In this document: one piece after another, positions 1-7,423 of the stretch
How the letters are laid out: every line of letters starts with the position of its first letter
Position numbering within the stretch: the first letter of the stretch is position 1
From: Seongchinamella unica
GTDB lineage: Bacteria > Pseudomonadota > Gammaproteobacteria > Pseudomonadales > Halieaceae
Assembly: GCF_004354085.1 (NCBI RefSeq)
Contig: NZ_SMSE01000003.1
Coordinates: 505,231-569,230 of the forward strand
DNA length: 64,000 nucleotides
Direction of reading: 5' to 3'
Made by a program: the position numbers and the translations under genes
The notes under the pieces: model-generated
Databases searched by the model: none
Told to the model about the DNA's origin: nothing
Seen by the model: the letters and a program-made list of their open reading frames with translations, nothing else

Positions 1-17
1 CTGAAATAGGCACACCC

Positions 18-47
18 GGGGCCCCGTTGACGCGGACGTGGGGCCCC
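18..47 (-). terminator. GC-rich hairpin after the 85-537 gene
   Basis: Two GGGGCCCC blocks (18-25 and 40-47) can pair across a 14-nt loop just past the stop of the minus-strand gene at 85. There is no clear T-run after it, so it may be a weak terminator or only a hairpin. Confidence 0.35.
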
Positions 48-84
48 TGCTGTGGTCAGCGAGTCCTGCCGGCGACCCGGCTGG

Positions 85-537
85 TCAGTTCTTGTTGACG
101 AAGTTCGGGTCCAGCGTATAGGTGGTACCAGCACTGGTCACGTACAGGTTGTAAGGGTGGGTGACACCTTCGGAGGTGCCGTCGGAGTCATCGTCCTCCA
201 GTTCCAGTTCCGTGTTGTTATTGGTCGGCTGGTTAGAGCCGATGGTGAAGGTGAGAAAACTGTCCCCGGGGACAAGATCCTGCCAGTTGCCGGCATCGTC
301 CTGCAGGCGGATGACCGCTGTGCCGTCGGCGGGAAAGGTATACCCCTCCACCTCCAGTTCGAAGGTCACGTTGGTGTCTTCATAGACCGTCACGTTGCCC
401 TGGCCGTCTACACTCGGCGGGGTCTTGCCACTGCCGGAGTTCGAGGCATTGGTCTGGCTGTAGCTCCCGGTGGCTTTGCCATCGACAACCGTGATTTCAT
501 CAATCTTTACGTTCAGAACTGCTTTATTGTTGTCCAT
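85..537 (-). CDS. Small acidic hypothetical protein, possibly beta-sandwich
   Basis: A 150-residue protein I do not recognise. It has no signal peptide or membrane segment. It is rich in Asp, Glu, Thr, Asn and Gly, with alternating polar and hydrophobic stretches around residues 45-100 (for example GNVTVYEDTNVTFELEVEGY) that suggest a beta-sandwich, and an acidic ELELEDDDSD run near residue 110. The ATG at 537 has an AGG-containing leader. It lies 17 bp downstream of the TIR-TPR gene on the same strand, so the two are probably co-transcribed and it may be a partner or substrate of that protein. No function can be assigned. Confidence 0.7.
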   Translation of the reverse strand: MDNNKAVLNVKIDEITVVDGKATGSYSQTNASNSGSGKTPPSVDGQGNVTVYEDTNVTFELEVEGYTFPADGTAVIRLQDDAGNWQDLVPGDSFLTFTIGSNQPTNNNTELELEDDDSDGTSEGVTHPYNLYVTSAGTTYTLDPNFVNKN

Positions 538-554
538 TTTTCCTGCCTTCCCTG

Positions 555-2711
555 TTAGCGTCTGTTGTTGGGGCGGCGCTGGCCCTGCGCGGAAAGACTG
601 CCATCAGCCCCGGACTCAAAGCCCGGGTGCCGGTAACCCCTGTCGCGCAGGTAGGCGGCCAGCGCGTCGGCCCGCTCCTGCTTGCCAAGACGGTGCAACA
701 CCGTAACCAGCGCCGCAATGCGCGTCGGCTCGAGTTCATCGGGTTCCCCCTCAAGCGCGGCCTGGGCGCGATGCCAGAGTCGCCTGGCCTCGTCCTCGCG
801 CCCCTGAGTATAGACAATATCCCCCAACAGCAGGCTGGACTCAGCCAGCAGCAGCGGCGCTTCCTTCTGCCCGGCAATGCTGTCGTAGTCGCTCACCAGT
901 TGCCCATAATAGGTATCGAGCCATTGCTCGGCCTGATCCGTTCGCTGCTGCTCAAAGGCCACCTGCGCCGCCAGGTAGCGGCACCGCCAGTCGAGTTCTA
1001 CCTGCCAGAACAACACCGAGTCATCGCGTTGGCGCAGCGCCTCGGCGAGATTGACACAGGCCCGGGACTGCTCCGCTGCCGCCGCCAGTTCCCCCTGCAA
1101 AACCCTGATCTCGACGAGGTCCTGCAGTAACAGGATGTCCTGTTCCAGGGTCAGGGTGTGATCCGGCTCGAAAGTCTTCATTTCCCTCAACGCGGTGTAC
1201 TCGGGCAGCAGCAGGTCCAGGGCAGCGTCGCTGTCACCCCCGATCAGCGCCAACTGGGCTGCCCCGCGCCTGGCTATGACCAGCTGGCGCCGGGCAGCCT
1301 GGTCAGCGGGATCCTGTTCCAGGACCTGCATCCAGGTGTTGACCTCTTCCCGGCTATGCACGCCGGCCTGTCGGAATTTCTTCTGGTGGCGGTATGCGCT
1401 GGAAAGCCAGGAGTGTATGTTGGCCCACTCATCCGTACGGGGATCCCCCTTTTCCCGCAGCCGTTCCAGCGCATCCACAGCACTGAGCAAATGCGTCTCC
1501 GCCTGCGACCAGTCCTGTATCTCTACCGCCAGGCCGCCCATCGCCTGATGCCCGTAAAACAGCTCCAGCAGCCACCGGGGTTCAGCGGGCTCCAGCTCGA
1601 CCAGTTGTTGCGCATACTGGAGGTATCGTTCAAAGGACACCGAAGCCTGGGCGTAGTGACCCTGCTGGAACGCCACCAGCCCCATCCAGAACACACTCTG
1701 GGCGTGATCGAACACCCGCCGGGGATTATCCGGCTGCGCCACCATCAGCAGTTCGGTGGATTCGGCGGCCAGCGTAAAGCGGTCCAGCGCTGCCTCAACG
1801 TCGCCCTTGAGACCACTGATCTCGCCCAACAGGTGCAAAGCCCGCGCCCGCCGCCCCAGGGACTCCGGTTCCAGGGACTGCTGGTCCTGGCGGGCGTAAT
1901 AGTCCAGTGCCCGGGAGCCGACCACGTCCAGCACGTCCAACCTGCCCACCGGCTCCAGCTTCTCGCGCAGGTCGCTGAGCATGAACTCGATCAGCCCTTC
2001 CGCCTCCTCCCGGCGCTGTTCTGCCAACCGTCGCGACTCGTCGGCCACCGCGCGGGCGGCATCCGCCGCACGCCGCTCGTTGACCGCGGTGTAGGTGAGC
2101 CAGCCCATGACGACCATGCCCACCATCGCTGCCGTGGCAACCAATGCCAGGAACCGGTGCCGACGCTGGGCTTCACGCTGCACCAGCTGGTCCAGCCCGA
2201 CCCCCAACAGGGTGGCGGCCACCTTGTGCAGGGCCAGGCGCCGGTTGGCCCGTCCTCCCTGTAAATCTGCAGCCAGCGGCTCCAGCACGGCGGCGCCAAT
2301 CTCACCGGTGGGCAGTACCTCCTGTCGCAGGGGCGTCGGAAAGCTGCGCTCTGGATCACCCTCCGCGACGACCGCGATGATATTGTCCGAGCCGTGAATT
2401 TTCTTGAACTCGATGATCTCCCGGTTGGTCCAGTGGGACCGGGCCGAATTCGGCGAACAGATGACGATGAGGAATTCGGACTGCTGCAGCGCTTCCACCA
2501 GACTGCGGCTGAGATTGGCGGCGGCCACCAACTCTTCCTGGTCACGGAAGATGGGGCGCAATGGAAAGGCGGTGCTGTGCGCATCGACCTGGGAGGACGG
2601 CAGCACGCCACGCGGAGGGCGGTAGGTTTCCAGCGCGCTGTGCAGCCAGCGCGCGGTCGCCTCGTCCTCATGGCTGTAACTGATAAACGCCTTGTACTTG
2701 AACCTCGACAA
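555..2711 (-). CDS. TIR domain, transmembrane, TPR-repeat protein
   Basis: An N-terminal TIR-like domain (about residues 4-135) opens with KAFISYSHEDE and carries IVICSPNSARSHWTNREI, whose Glu (about 98) sits where catalytic TIR NADases have theirs. A transmembrane helix follows at about 187-208, then a charged coiled coil (210-245) and a long helical TPR-type region to the C-terminus, so TIR and TPR parts lie on either side of the membrane segment. I chose the TTG at 2711 (718 residues). It follows a G-rich GGGGGACGGG leader and begins just before the TIR domain. The open frame extends to 2825, but that 38-residue extension is Arg-rich, unlike TIR proteins, and runs into the divergent PilZ promoter region. 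TIR proteins act in immunity or signalling; here the substrate and trigger are unknown. Confidence 0.8.
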   Translation of the reverse strand: MSRFKYKAFISYSHEDEATARWLHSALETYRPPRGVLPSSQVDAHSTAFPLRPIFRDQEELVAAANLSRSLVEALQQSEFLIVICSPNSARSHWTNREIIEFKKIHGSDNIIAVVAEGDPERSFPTPLRQEVLPTGEIGAAVLEPLAADLQGGRANRRLALHKVAATLLGVGLDQLVQREAQRRHRFLALVATAAMVGMVVMGWLTYTAVNERRAADAARAVADESRRLAEQRREEAEGLIEFMLSDLREKLEPVGRLDVLDVVGSRALDYYARQDQQSLEPESLGRRARALHLLGEISGLKGDVEAALDRFTLAAESTELLMVAQPDNPRRVFDHAQSVFWMGLVAFQQGHYAQASVSFERYLQYAQQLVELEPAEPRWLLELFYGHQAMGGLAVEIQDWSQAETHLLSAVDALERLREKGDPRTDEWANIHSWLSSAYRHQKKFRQAGVHSREEVNTWMQVLEQDPADQAARRQLVIARRGAAQLALIGGDSDAALDLLLPEYTALREMKTFEPDHTLTLEQDILLLQDLVEIRVLQGELAAAAEQSRACVNLAEALRQRDDSVLFWQVELDWRCRYLAAQVAFEQQRTDQAEQWLDTYYGQLVSDYDSIAGQKEAPLLLAESSLLLGDIVYTQGREDEARRLWHRAQAALEGEPDELEPTRIAALVTVLHRLGKQERADALAAYLRDRGYRHPGFESGADGSLSAQGQRRPNNRR

Positions 2712-2842
2712 CGCCCGTCCCCCGGGGTGCGAAACCGCTATTAGACAACTTAGCGTCCGGGGCTGTCTATATAGCCCCCGGCTATCGCCAAACCTCCGTG
2801 CCGGCGCTATAGTAATCCCACGCACGATAAAAAGGCTTGAGC

Positions 2843-3214
2843 ATGACGGAAATTCGCAATGAGCAGCGCCGCTTTACCCGCGTCGCTCTGGACCTGCCGG
2901 TGGAAGTCCACCAGGGCGGCAGCATGTGGCCCCAGCGGCTGATTGATATTTCCCTGACAGGGGTCGCCACCGACCAGCCCGACCTGTGGGACGCGCAGTA
3001 CAACGAACCCTTTACCCTGGTCATAAAACTGGAAGACGGCAGCGACCTGGAGCTGTATGCCTACCTGCAGCACGTGGAATCGGGTCGCCTGGGTTTCTCG
3101 GTGCAGCACGTGGACCGGGAGAACATCGAGCCGCTGATGACCCTGCTCGGCAAGCACATGGATATCGCGACACTGGATGAAGAACTGACGCGGCTGGAAG
3201 AGCATCCGGAATAG
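2843..3214 (+). CDS. PilZ domain protein
   Basis: A 123-residue single-domain protein. The RRFTRV motif near the N-terminus and DISLTG about 30 residues later match the RxxxR and (D/N)xSxxG signatures that bind cyclic-di-GMP in PilZ domains. The ATG at 2843 has AAAAAGG 7 bp upstream; an in-frame TTG 6 bp earlier is less likely. It is divergent from the TIR gene and convergent with radA. Such proteins usually act as c-di-GMP receptors controlling motility or surface polysaccharide. The target of this one is not visible. Confidence 0.85.
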   Translation: MTEIRNEQRRFTRVALDLPVEVHQGGSMWPQRLIDISLTGVATDQPDLWDAQYNEPFTLVIKLEDGSDLELYAYLQHVESGRLGFSVQHVDRENIEPLMTLLGKHMDIATLDEELTRLEEHPE

Positions 3215-3261
3215 CGCCCTACACCGGTCACTCCGCCGGCCAGGCGCCGGGTATTTGCAGG

Positions 3262-4644
3262 CTACTCCACCGCCCCCAGCGCCTCACTCAATTTACTCAC
3301 CGCGATCACCTTCATGCCCGGAATGTCCGACTTGGGGGCATTGCCCCTCGGCACAATGGCCCGCTTGAAGCCGTGTTTGGCAGCCTCTGACAAACGTTCC
3401 TGGCCCGAGGGCACCGGGCGGATTTCGCCGGACAGGCCCACTTCACCAAAAATCACCATATCCCGGGGTAGCTGCCGGTCGCGGAAGCTGGAGACTATGG
3501 CCAGCAGCAGGGCGAGGTCGGCGCTGGTTTCCAGCACTTTCACCCCGCCAACCACATTGGCGAACACGTCCTGGTCGCCCACCTGCAATCCGCCGTGGCG
3601 GTGCAGCACCGCCAGCAGCATGGCCAGGCGATTCTGTTCCAGGCCCACCGCCACCCGCCGCGGGTTGCCCAGTTGGCTGTCATCCACCAGCGCCTGGATT
3701 TCCACCAGCAATGGCCGGGTCCCTTCCCATACCACCATCACCGCGGAGCCGGAAGCCGGTTCGTTACTGCGGTCGAGAAATATGGCGGACGGGTTCCTGA
3801 CCTCGCGCAGACCCTGCTCGGTCATGGCGAAAACGCCCAGCTCATTCACCGCACCGAAGCGGTTTTTCTGCCCCCGCAGGGTGCGAAAGCGGGAGTCGTG
3901 ACCGCCTTCCAGCAGTATTGAGCAATCGATCATGTGTTCCAGCACCTTGGGGCCGGCGAGGGAACCGTCCTTGGTGACGTGGCCCACCAGGAACAGCACG
4001 GTGCCGCTCTGTTTGGCAAAGCGGGTCAGGTAGGCGGCGCACTCGCGCACCTGGGACACGCTGCCCGGGGCCGAGGCGATTTCGTCCGTGTGCACCACCT
4101 GGATAGAATCCACCACCAGTACCCTGGGCCTGAACTCCTCGGCGGCGGCCACGATGGTCTCCACGTTGGTTTCCGACATCAGTCGCAGCCTGTCAGTGGG
4201 CAATTGCAGGCGCTGCGCCCGCATGGCCACCTGCTGCAGGGATTCCTCGCCGGTGATGTACAAACCTTCCATGGACTGGGCCAGGTGGCACATGGTCTGC
4301 AGCAGCAGGGTGCTCTTGCCGGCACCGGGATTGCCCCCCACCAACACAGCGGAGCCGGGCACCAGGCCTCCGCCAAGGACCCGGTCGAACTCCTCGGCAC
4401 CGGAGGAAAAGCGCGGCAGATCGTCGAGATCGATGTCCTTGAGCACCTGGGCGGTGGCCAGCGCCCCGGCAAAACCGGCCCGGCTGGCGGTAACGCCACT
4501 GCCGGCGCGACCGGAACCCTTGGCGGGTCCCAGCCTGATCTCGGTAATGCAGTTCCACTGCCCGCAATCGGCGCACTGACCCTGCCACTTGGCGTAGTCA
4601 GAGCCACATTCGTTACAGACGAAGGCTGTTTTTTGTTTGGCCAA
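3262..4644 (-). CDS. radA: DNA repair protein RadA
   Basis: A full-length RadA (460 residues, the length of the E. coli protein). It has the N-terminal four-cysteine zinc finger (CNECG..CADCG), a RecA-type ATPase core with Walker A GGNPGAGKS, the RadA-specific KNRFG motif and a C-terminal Lon-protease-like domain. RadA promotes branch migration in recombinational repair. The start is a TTG at 4644, since no ATG precedes AKQKTAFVCNECG; a GGAGCGGGAAA stretch lies upstream. It ends 47 bp from the convergent PilZ gene. Confidence 0.97.
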   Translation of the reverse strand: MAKQKTAFVCNECGSDYAKWQGQCADCGQWNCITEIRLGPAKGSGRAGSGVTASRAGFAGALATAQVLKDIDLDDLPRFSSGAEEFDRVLGGGLVPGSAVLVGGNPGAGKSTLLLQTMCHLAQSMEGLYITGEESLQQVAMRAQRLQLPTDRLRLMSETNVETIVAAAEEFRPRVLVVDSIQVVHTDEIASAPGSVSQVRECAAYLTRFAKQSGTVLFLVGHVTKDGSLAGPKVLEHMIDCSILLEGGHDSRFRTLRGQKNRFGAVNELGVFAMTEQGLREVRNPSAIFLDRSNEPASGSAVMVVWEGTRPLLVEIQALVDDSQLGNPRRVAVGLEQNRLAMLLAVLHRHGGLQVGDQDVFANVVGGVKVLETSADLALLLAIVSSFRDRQLPRDMVIFGEVGLSGEIRPVPSGQERLSEAAKHGFKRAIVPRGNAPKSDIPGMKVIAVSKLSEALGAVE

Positions 4645-4667
4645 TGTTGAGTTTCCCGCTCCCTAGA

Positions 4668-4796
4668 CCGTCATTCCCGCGCACCCCGGGGTGCCGTCTC
4701 TCGCGCTTGCAGCGCAATTCACCTTGCAGGCGGGGATGCAGGGACTTCGATAGTTGCCCTGATGCCGCTGGATTCCCGCCTGCGCGGGAATGACGA
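4668..4796. repeat. REP-like palindromic repeats between radA and the DnaT-like gene
   Basis: A half element (GTCATTCCCGCG, from 4668) and a full palindrome (GGATTCCCGCCTGCGCGGGA with flanks, 4768-4796) face each other about 90 bp apart. The full unit recurs in inverted or direct form at 6868, 7243, 8888, 12113 and 14570. The rest of the intergenic space holds the promoter of the downstream gene, with an AGCAAA..TTTGCT dyad near 4820. Confidence 0.8.
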
Positions 4797-4897
4797 CAGG
4801 TGTGTTAACCATCACCTGATAAGCAAACGCGTTTTTGCTGTAAGTCCCGAATTAACCCCGGTATCCTATCAGACCGTTTCACCAAACCGTAAGTCGC

Positions 4898-6025
4898 ATG
4901 TCTGATTCCTCCCTGGTCCCCGAACGTCAGCTGGTATTTTCCCCCGGCCTCGCGGCGACCATCGGCCTGGAGGAGGCCATATTGCTGCAGCACCTGCAGC
5001 AGTTGTTCGAGCATCGGGAACCGCAGCTGCGTGACAACTTCGCCTGGCTCAGCATCGAGCGCGAGTACCTGCTGACCTCCCTGCCCTTCTGGAATGCGGT
5101 GGACCTGCACCGGATAACCCGCAGCCTGGTGGACAAGGGCGTGATGCTGATGGAATCGCCACCCCTGCACAGCAGCGAGAAGCTGGTGTTTGCCCTCAAC
5201 GAACCGGTGCGCGCCAACCAGCCCGCCCCGGTGCAGGAATCCCCGCCGCCCCCAACCCGGCGCAGCGCCGGCCTGCTCCCGGTGCACTGGTCGCCCAGCG
5301 AGGACCTGCTGCAGTTGCTGGCCCTTAACCACAACATACCCCGGCAGTTCGCCCTGGACCAACTGGAAGATTTCATCTTTTACTGGCGCGAGCGCGGTGA
5401 AACCTCCCACGCCTGGGAGAATAAATTCCGCCAGCATGTCACCAACAACTGGCGGCGGCAGCAGCAAACCCGGACCTCCGATTTCGAGGTCAGGCAACCC
5501 ACGCCACTGGATAACAACTGGCGCCCGAGCATGGATGCCATGGAAATCATGCAACGCGGCGGGGTTGCCACCGACTTTATCGAGCAGGCCATCCCCGAGT
5601 TCATACTCTACTGGCGGGAGCGCGGGGCGGCGCCGAAGGAACTCAACTCGAAGTTCATCCAGCACATTCGCATTCAATGGGCGCGCTATACCTCCAGCCT
5701 GGAGCACAGTACCGAGCCCCGGCGCATCGTCGATCACTGGCAGCCCAGCGCCGATGTTTACGACATCCTGCGCATGTCACATATCGACCTGGATTTCGCC
5801 CGGGAACTGCTGCCGGAATTCATCGTCTACTGGAAGGACTCCAACCAGGCCCACACCTCCTGGAACAGCAAGTTCCTGCAGCATGTAAAATACCACTGGG
5901 CCAAGCGCCACCAACTGCAACAAACGGATACCAGCCATGGCGGACAGCAGGGAACTCATTCAACGGGTCGCACAAGGGATCGAAGCCTCGAAGACGACCT
6001 CACCGACACCAGCTGGGCAAGCTGA
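4898..6025 (+). CDS. DnaT-like protein with three DnaT domains
   Basis: A 375-residue protein. Residues 1-100 look like a winged-helix domain (LSIEREYLL..FWNAVDLHRITRSLVDKGV). After a Pro-rich linker there are three copies of a DnaT C-terminal-type module at about 131-187, 208-264 and 281-336. Each runs WxPS, then a LPEFIxYWRERG-like helix, then SKFxQHVxxxW. In E. coli, DnaT has one such module, which binds single-stranded DNA and works with PriA and PriB to reload DnaB at stalled forks. The downstream lambda-P-like gene overlaps it by 89 bp and dnaB lies 1.4 kb away on the other strand, which fits a helicase-loading role. Activity is inferred from the family. Confidence 0.85.
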   Translation: MSDSSLVPERQLVFSPGLAATIGLEEAILLQHLQQLFEHREPQLRDNFAWLSIEREYLLTSLPFWNAVDLHRITRSLVDKGVMLMESPPLHSSEKLVFALNEPVRANQPAPVQESPPPPTRRSAGLLPVHWSPSEDLLQLLALNHNIPRQFALDQLEDFIFYWRERGETSHAWENKFRQHVTNNWRRQQQTRTSDFEVRQPTPLDNNWRPSMDAMEIMQRGGVATDFIEQAIPEFILYWRERGAAPKELNSKFIQHIRIQWARYTSSLEHSTEPRRIVDHWQPSADVYDILRMSHIDLDFARELLPEFIVYWKDSNQAHTSWNSKFLQHVKYHWAKRHQLQQTDTSHGGQQGTHSTGRTRDRSLEDDLTDTSWAS

Positions 6026-6605
6026 ACCAAAACGTCCAGCTGGCGAGGGACACGTCGAGGCCATCAACCAGGTCTTCGCCCTGTTTCGCCTCAATTATCA
6101 CAACCAGTACTACGCCGCCTATCCGGACGCCAGCCAGCTCAGCCAGATCAAGAAGCTGTGGCTGGAATCCCTGGCGGACTTCCCCGTAGAGCAAATCCTC
6201 AAGGGCGCCAAACACGCCATCGAACACAGTGAGTACCTGCCCACCCTCAACCGGATGATCGAGTGCTGCCAGGCGGGGCTGGTGGAATACGGCCTGCCCG
6301 CCCCCCACGATGCCTATGTCGAGGCCTGCCAGGCGGCGTCTCCCAGGTCGGCCCAGCCCTGGAGCCACCCGGCGGTGTATCTGGCCGGGCGCGACAGCGA
6401 CTGGTTCTTCCTGGCCAATAACGAGGAAAGAATGACCTGGCCGGTGTACCGCGGGCACTACCAGAAGTATTGTGCGGCGGTGTTACGGGGCGAGGAGCTG
6501 AGTGTGCCGGCACCGGAAGCGCTGGAGAAGGAGACGGCCGAGCCCTTGTCCCGGGAGGAGCAGCTGGAACAGCTGCGGAAGCTGCGGGAGAGTTCGGGGT
6601 TATAA
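5937..6605 (+). CDS. Replication protein P (lambda P) family helicase-loader-like protein
   Basis: A 222-residue protein with the core of the phage replication protein P family: EAINQVFALFRLNYHNQYYAAY, then a helix leading to LWLESLADFPVEQILKGAKH and LPTLNRMIECC, then WPVYRGHYQKYC near the C-terminus. Lambda P captures DnaB and delivers it to origins. The ATG at 5937 gives an 89-bp overlap with the DnaT-like gene and has no strong ribosome site. That suggests translational coupling, or a true start somewhat downstream. No phage genes surround it, so it looks like a resident chromosomal loader partner. The family call rests on motif reading. Confidence 0.75.
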   Translation: MADSRELIQRVAQGIEASKTTSPTPAGQAEPKRPAGEGHVEAINQVFALFRLNYHNQYYAAYPDASQLSQIKKLWLESLADFPVEQILKGAKHAIEHSEYLPTLNRMIECCQAGLVEYGLPAPHDAYVEACQAASPRSAQPWSHPAVYLAGRDSDWFFLANNEERMTWPVYRGHYQKYCAAVLRGEELSVPAPEALEKETAEPLSREEQLEQLRKLRESSGL

Positions 6606-6630
6606 GAGCGATTCCGGCTCCATTGACCGC

Positions 6631-6896
6631 CTGCAATCATTACCACCCACCGTCATTCCCATGGACCAGGGATTCCAGGCCGGTCAATGAGCGCCGAGAG
6701 GGCTCGGGTTGTATAGCCAACGGCTACATCAGCAACCGCCTGCAATCATTACCACCCACCGTCATTCCCATGGACCAGGGAATCCAGGCCGGTCAATGAG
6801 CGCCAAGAGGCCTCGGGTTGTAAAGCCAACGGCTACACAAGCGACCGTTTGCAATCATTACCACCCACCGTCATTCCCGCGAAAGCGGGAATCCAG
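6631..6896. repeat. 109-bp direct repeat, 2.4 copies, with REP-like core
   Basis: Copies begin at 6631, 6740 and 6849 (period 109 bp); the third stops at the palindrome near 6896. Each starts CTGCAATCATTACCACCCAC and continues into GTCATTCCC. In the first two copies the palindrome is degenerate (CATGGACCAGGGA); the third has the perfect form CCCGCGAAAGCGGGAATCCAG. The repeats fill the space between the P-like gene and the GIY-YIG gene. Confidence 0.9.
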
Positions 6897-6932
6897 TAGG
6901 CTGTTGTGCAAATACACTGATAGACACCGGAT

Positions 6933-7226
6933 ATGGATATCCAGCCCGCAGTCTACATCCTTGCCAGCCGCCGCAACGGCACTCTCTATACTGGCGTCAC
7001 GGGTAATCTTCCACGCCGGGTCTGGCTGCATGCCAACAACGTAGTAGAAGGGTTTTCCAGCAGGCATAAAACCCACCGATTGGTCTGGTATGAATGCCAC
7101 GAGACCATGGAATCCGCAATTTTGAGGGAAAAGCGGATCAAGAAATGGGAACGACGCTGGAAGTTGGCGCTTATAGAAGAAGTTAATCCCTACTGGCGGG
7201 ACCTGTGGCCGGAGGTTTGTTGCTAA
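6933..7226 (+). CDS. GIY-YIG nuclease family protein (UPF0213-like)
   Basis: A 97-residue single GIY-YIG domain. AVYILASRRNGTLYTGVTGN holds the YIL..YTG equivalents of the GIY and YIG motifs, RRVWLHAN supplies the conserved Arg, and the Glu of ETMESAILREKRIKKW lies in the expected helix. Proteins of this class are stand-alone nuclease-like domains with poorly known roles. REP-like repeats lie directly before it (6631-6896) and after it (7243-7272), so it forms the centre of the repeat cluster. The ATG at 6933 is the only sensible start. Confidence 0.9.
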   Translation: MDIQPAVYILASRRNGTLYTGVTGNLPRRVWLHANNVVEGFSSRHKTHRLVWYECHETMESAILREKRIKKWERRWKLALIEEVNPYWRDLWPEVCC

Positions 7227-7242
7227 AGGGAGGGACAGGACG

Positions 7243-7272
7243 CTGGATTCCCGCTTTCGCGGGAATGACGGT
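7243..7272. repeat. REP-like palindrome after the GIY-YIG gene
   Basis: CTGGATTCCCGCTTTCGCGGGAATGACGG, a perfect GGATTCCCGC/GCGGGAAT stem. It is inverted relative to the copy at 6868, so the GIY-YIG gene sits between two facing elements. The right end merges into the tandem array. Confidence 0.9.
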
Positions 7273-7420
7273 GAGGCGGGAATGACGGTGAAGCGGGAAG
7301 ACGGTGAGGCGGGAAGACGGTGAGGCGGGAAGACGGTGAGGCGGGAAGACGGTGAGGCGGGAAGACGGTGAAGCGGGAATGACGGTGAAGCGGGAATGAC
7401 GGTGGTACGGGAATGACGGG
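7260..7420. repeat. Minisatellite of 16/17-bp units grown from a REP end
   Basis: Ten units begin at 7260, 7277, 7294, 7310, 7326, 7342, 7358, 7374, 7391 and 7408. The 17-bp form is CGGGAATGACGGTGAGG; the five central units lack one T (CGGGAAGACGGTGAGG, 16 bp). The unit is the right arm and flank of the REP-like palindrome, so the array seems to have expanded from that edge. It ends at the stop codon of dnaB. Confidence 0.92.
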
Positions 7421-7423
7421 TAT

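Noticed and set aside
1158-2264. Long open frame on the plus strand inside the TIR-TPR gene
   Set aside because: It is antisense to a gene with clear TIR motifs, and its product is a Leu/Pro/His/Arg-rich sequence with no family features, as expected from GC-rich antisense reading.
4898-6605. Prophage remnant carrying the DnaT/P-like genes
   Set aside because: No integrase, repressor, structural or lysis genes and no att-like repeat around them; the codon use looks like that of the neighbours by eye.
7260-7420. Possible CRISPR array
   Set aside because: The units are head-to-tail with no unique spacers and no cas genes are near; it is a minisatellite.
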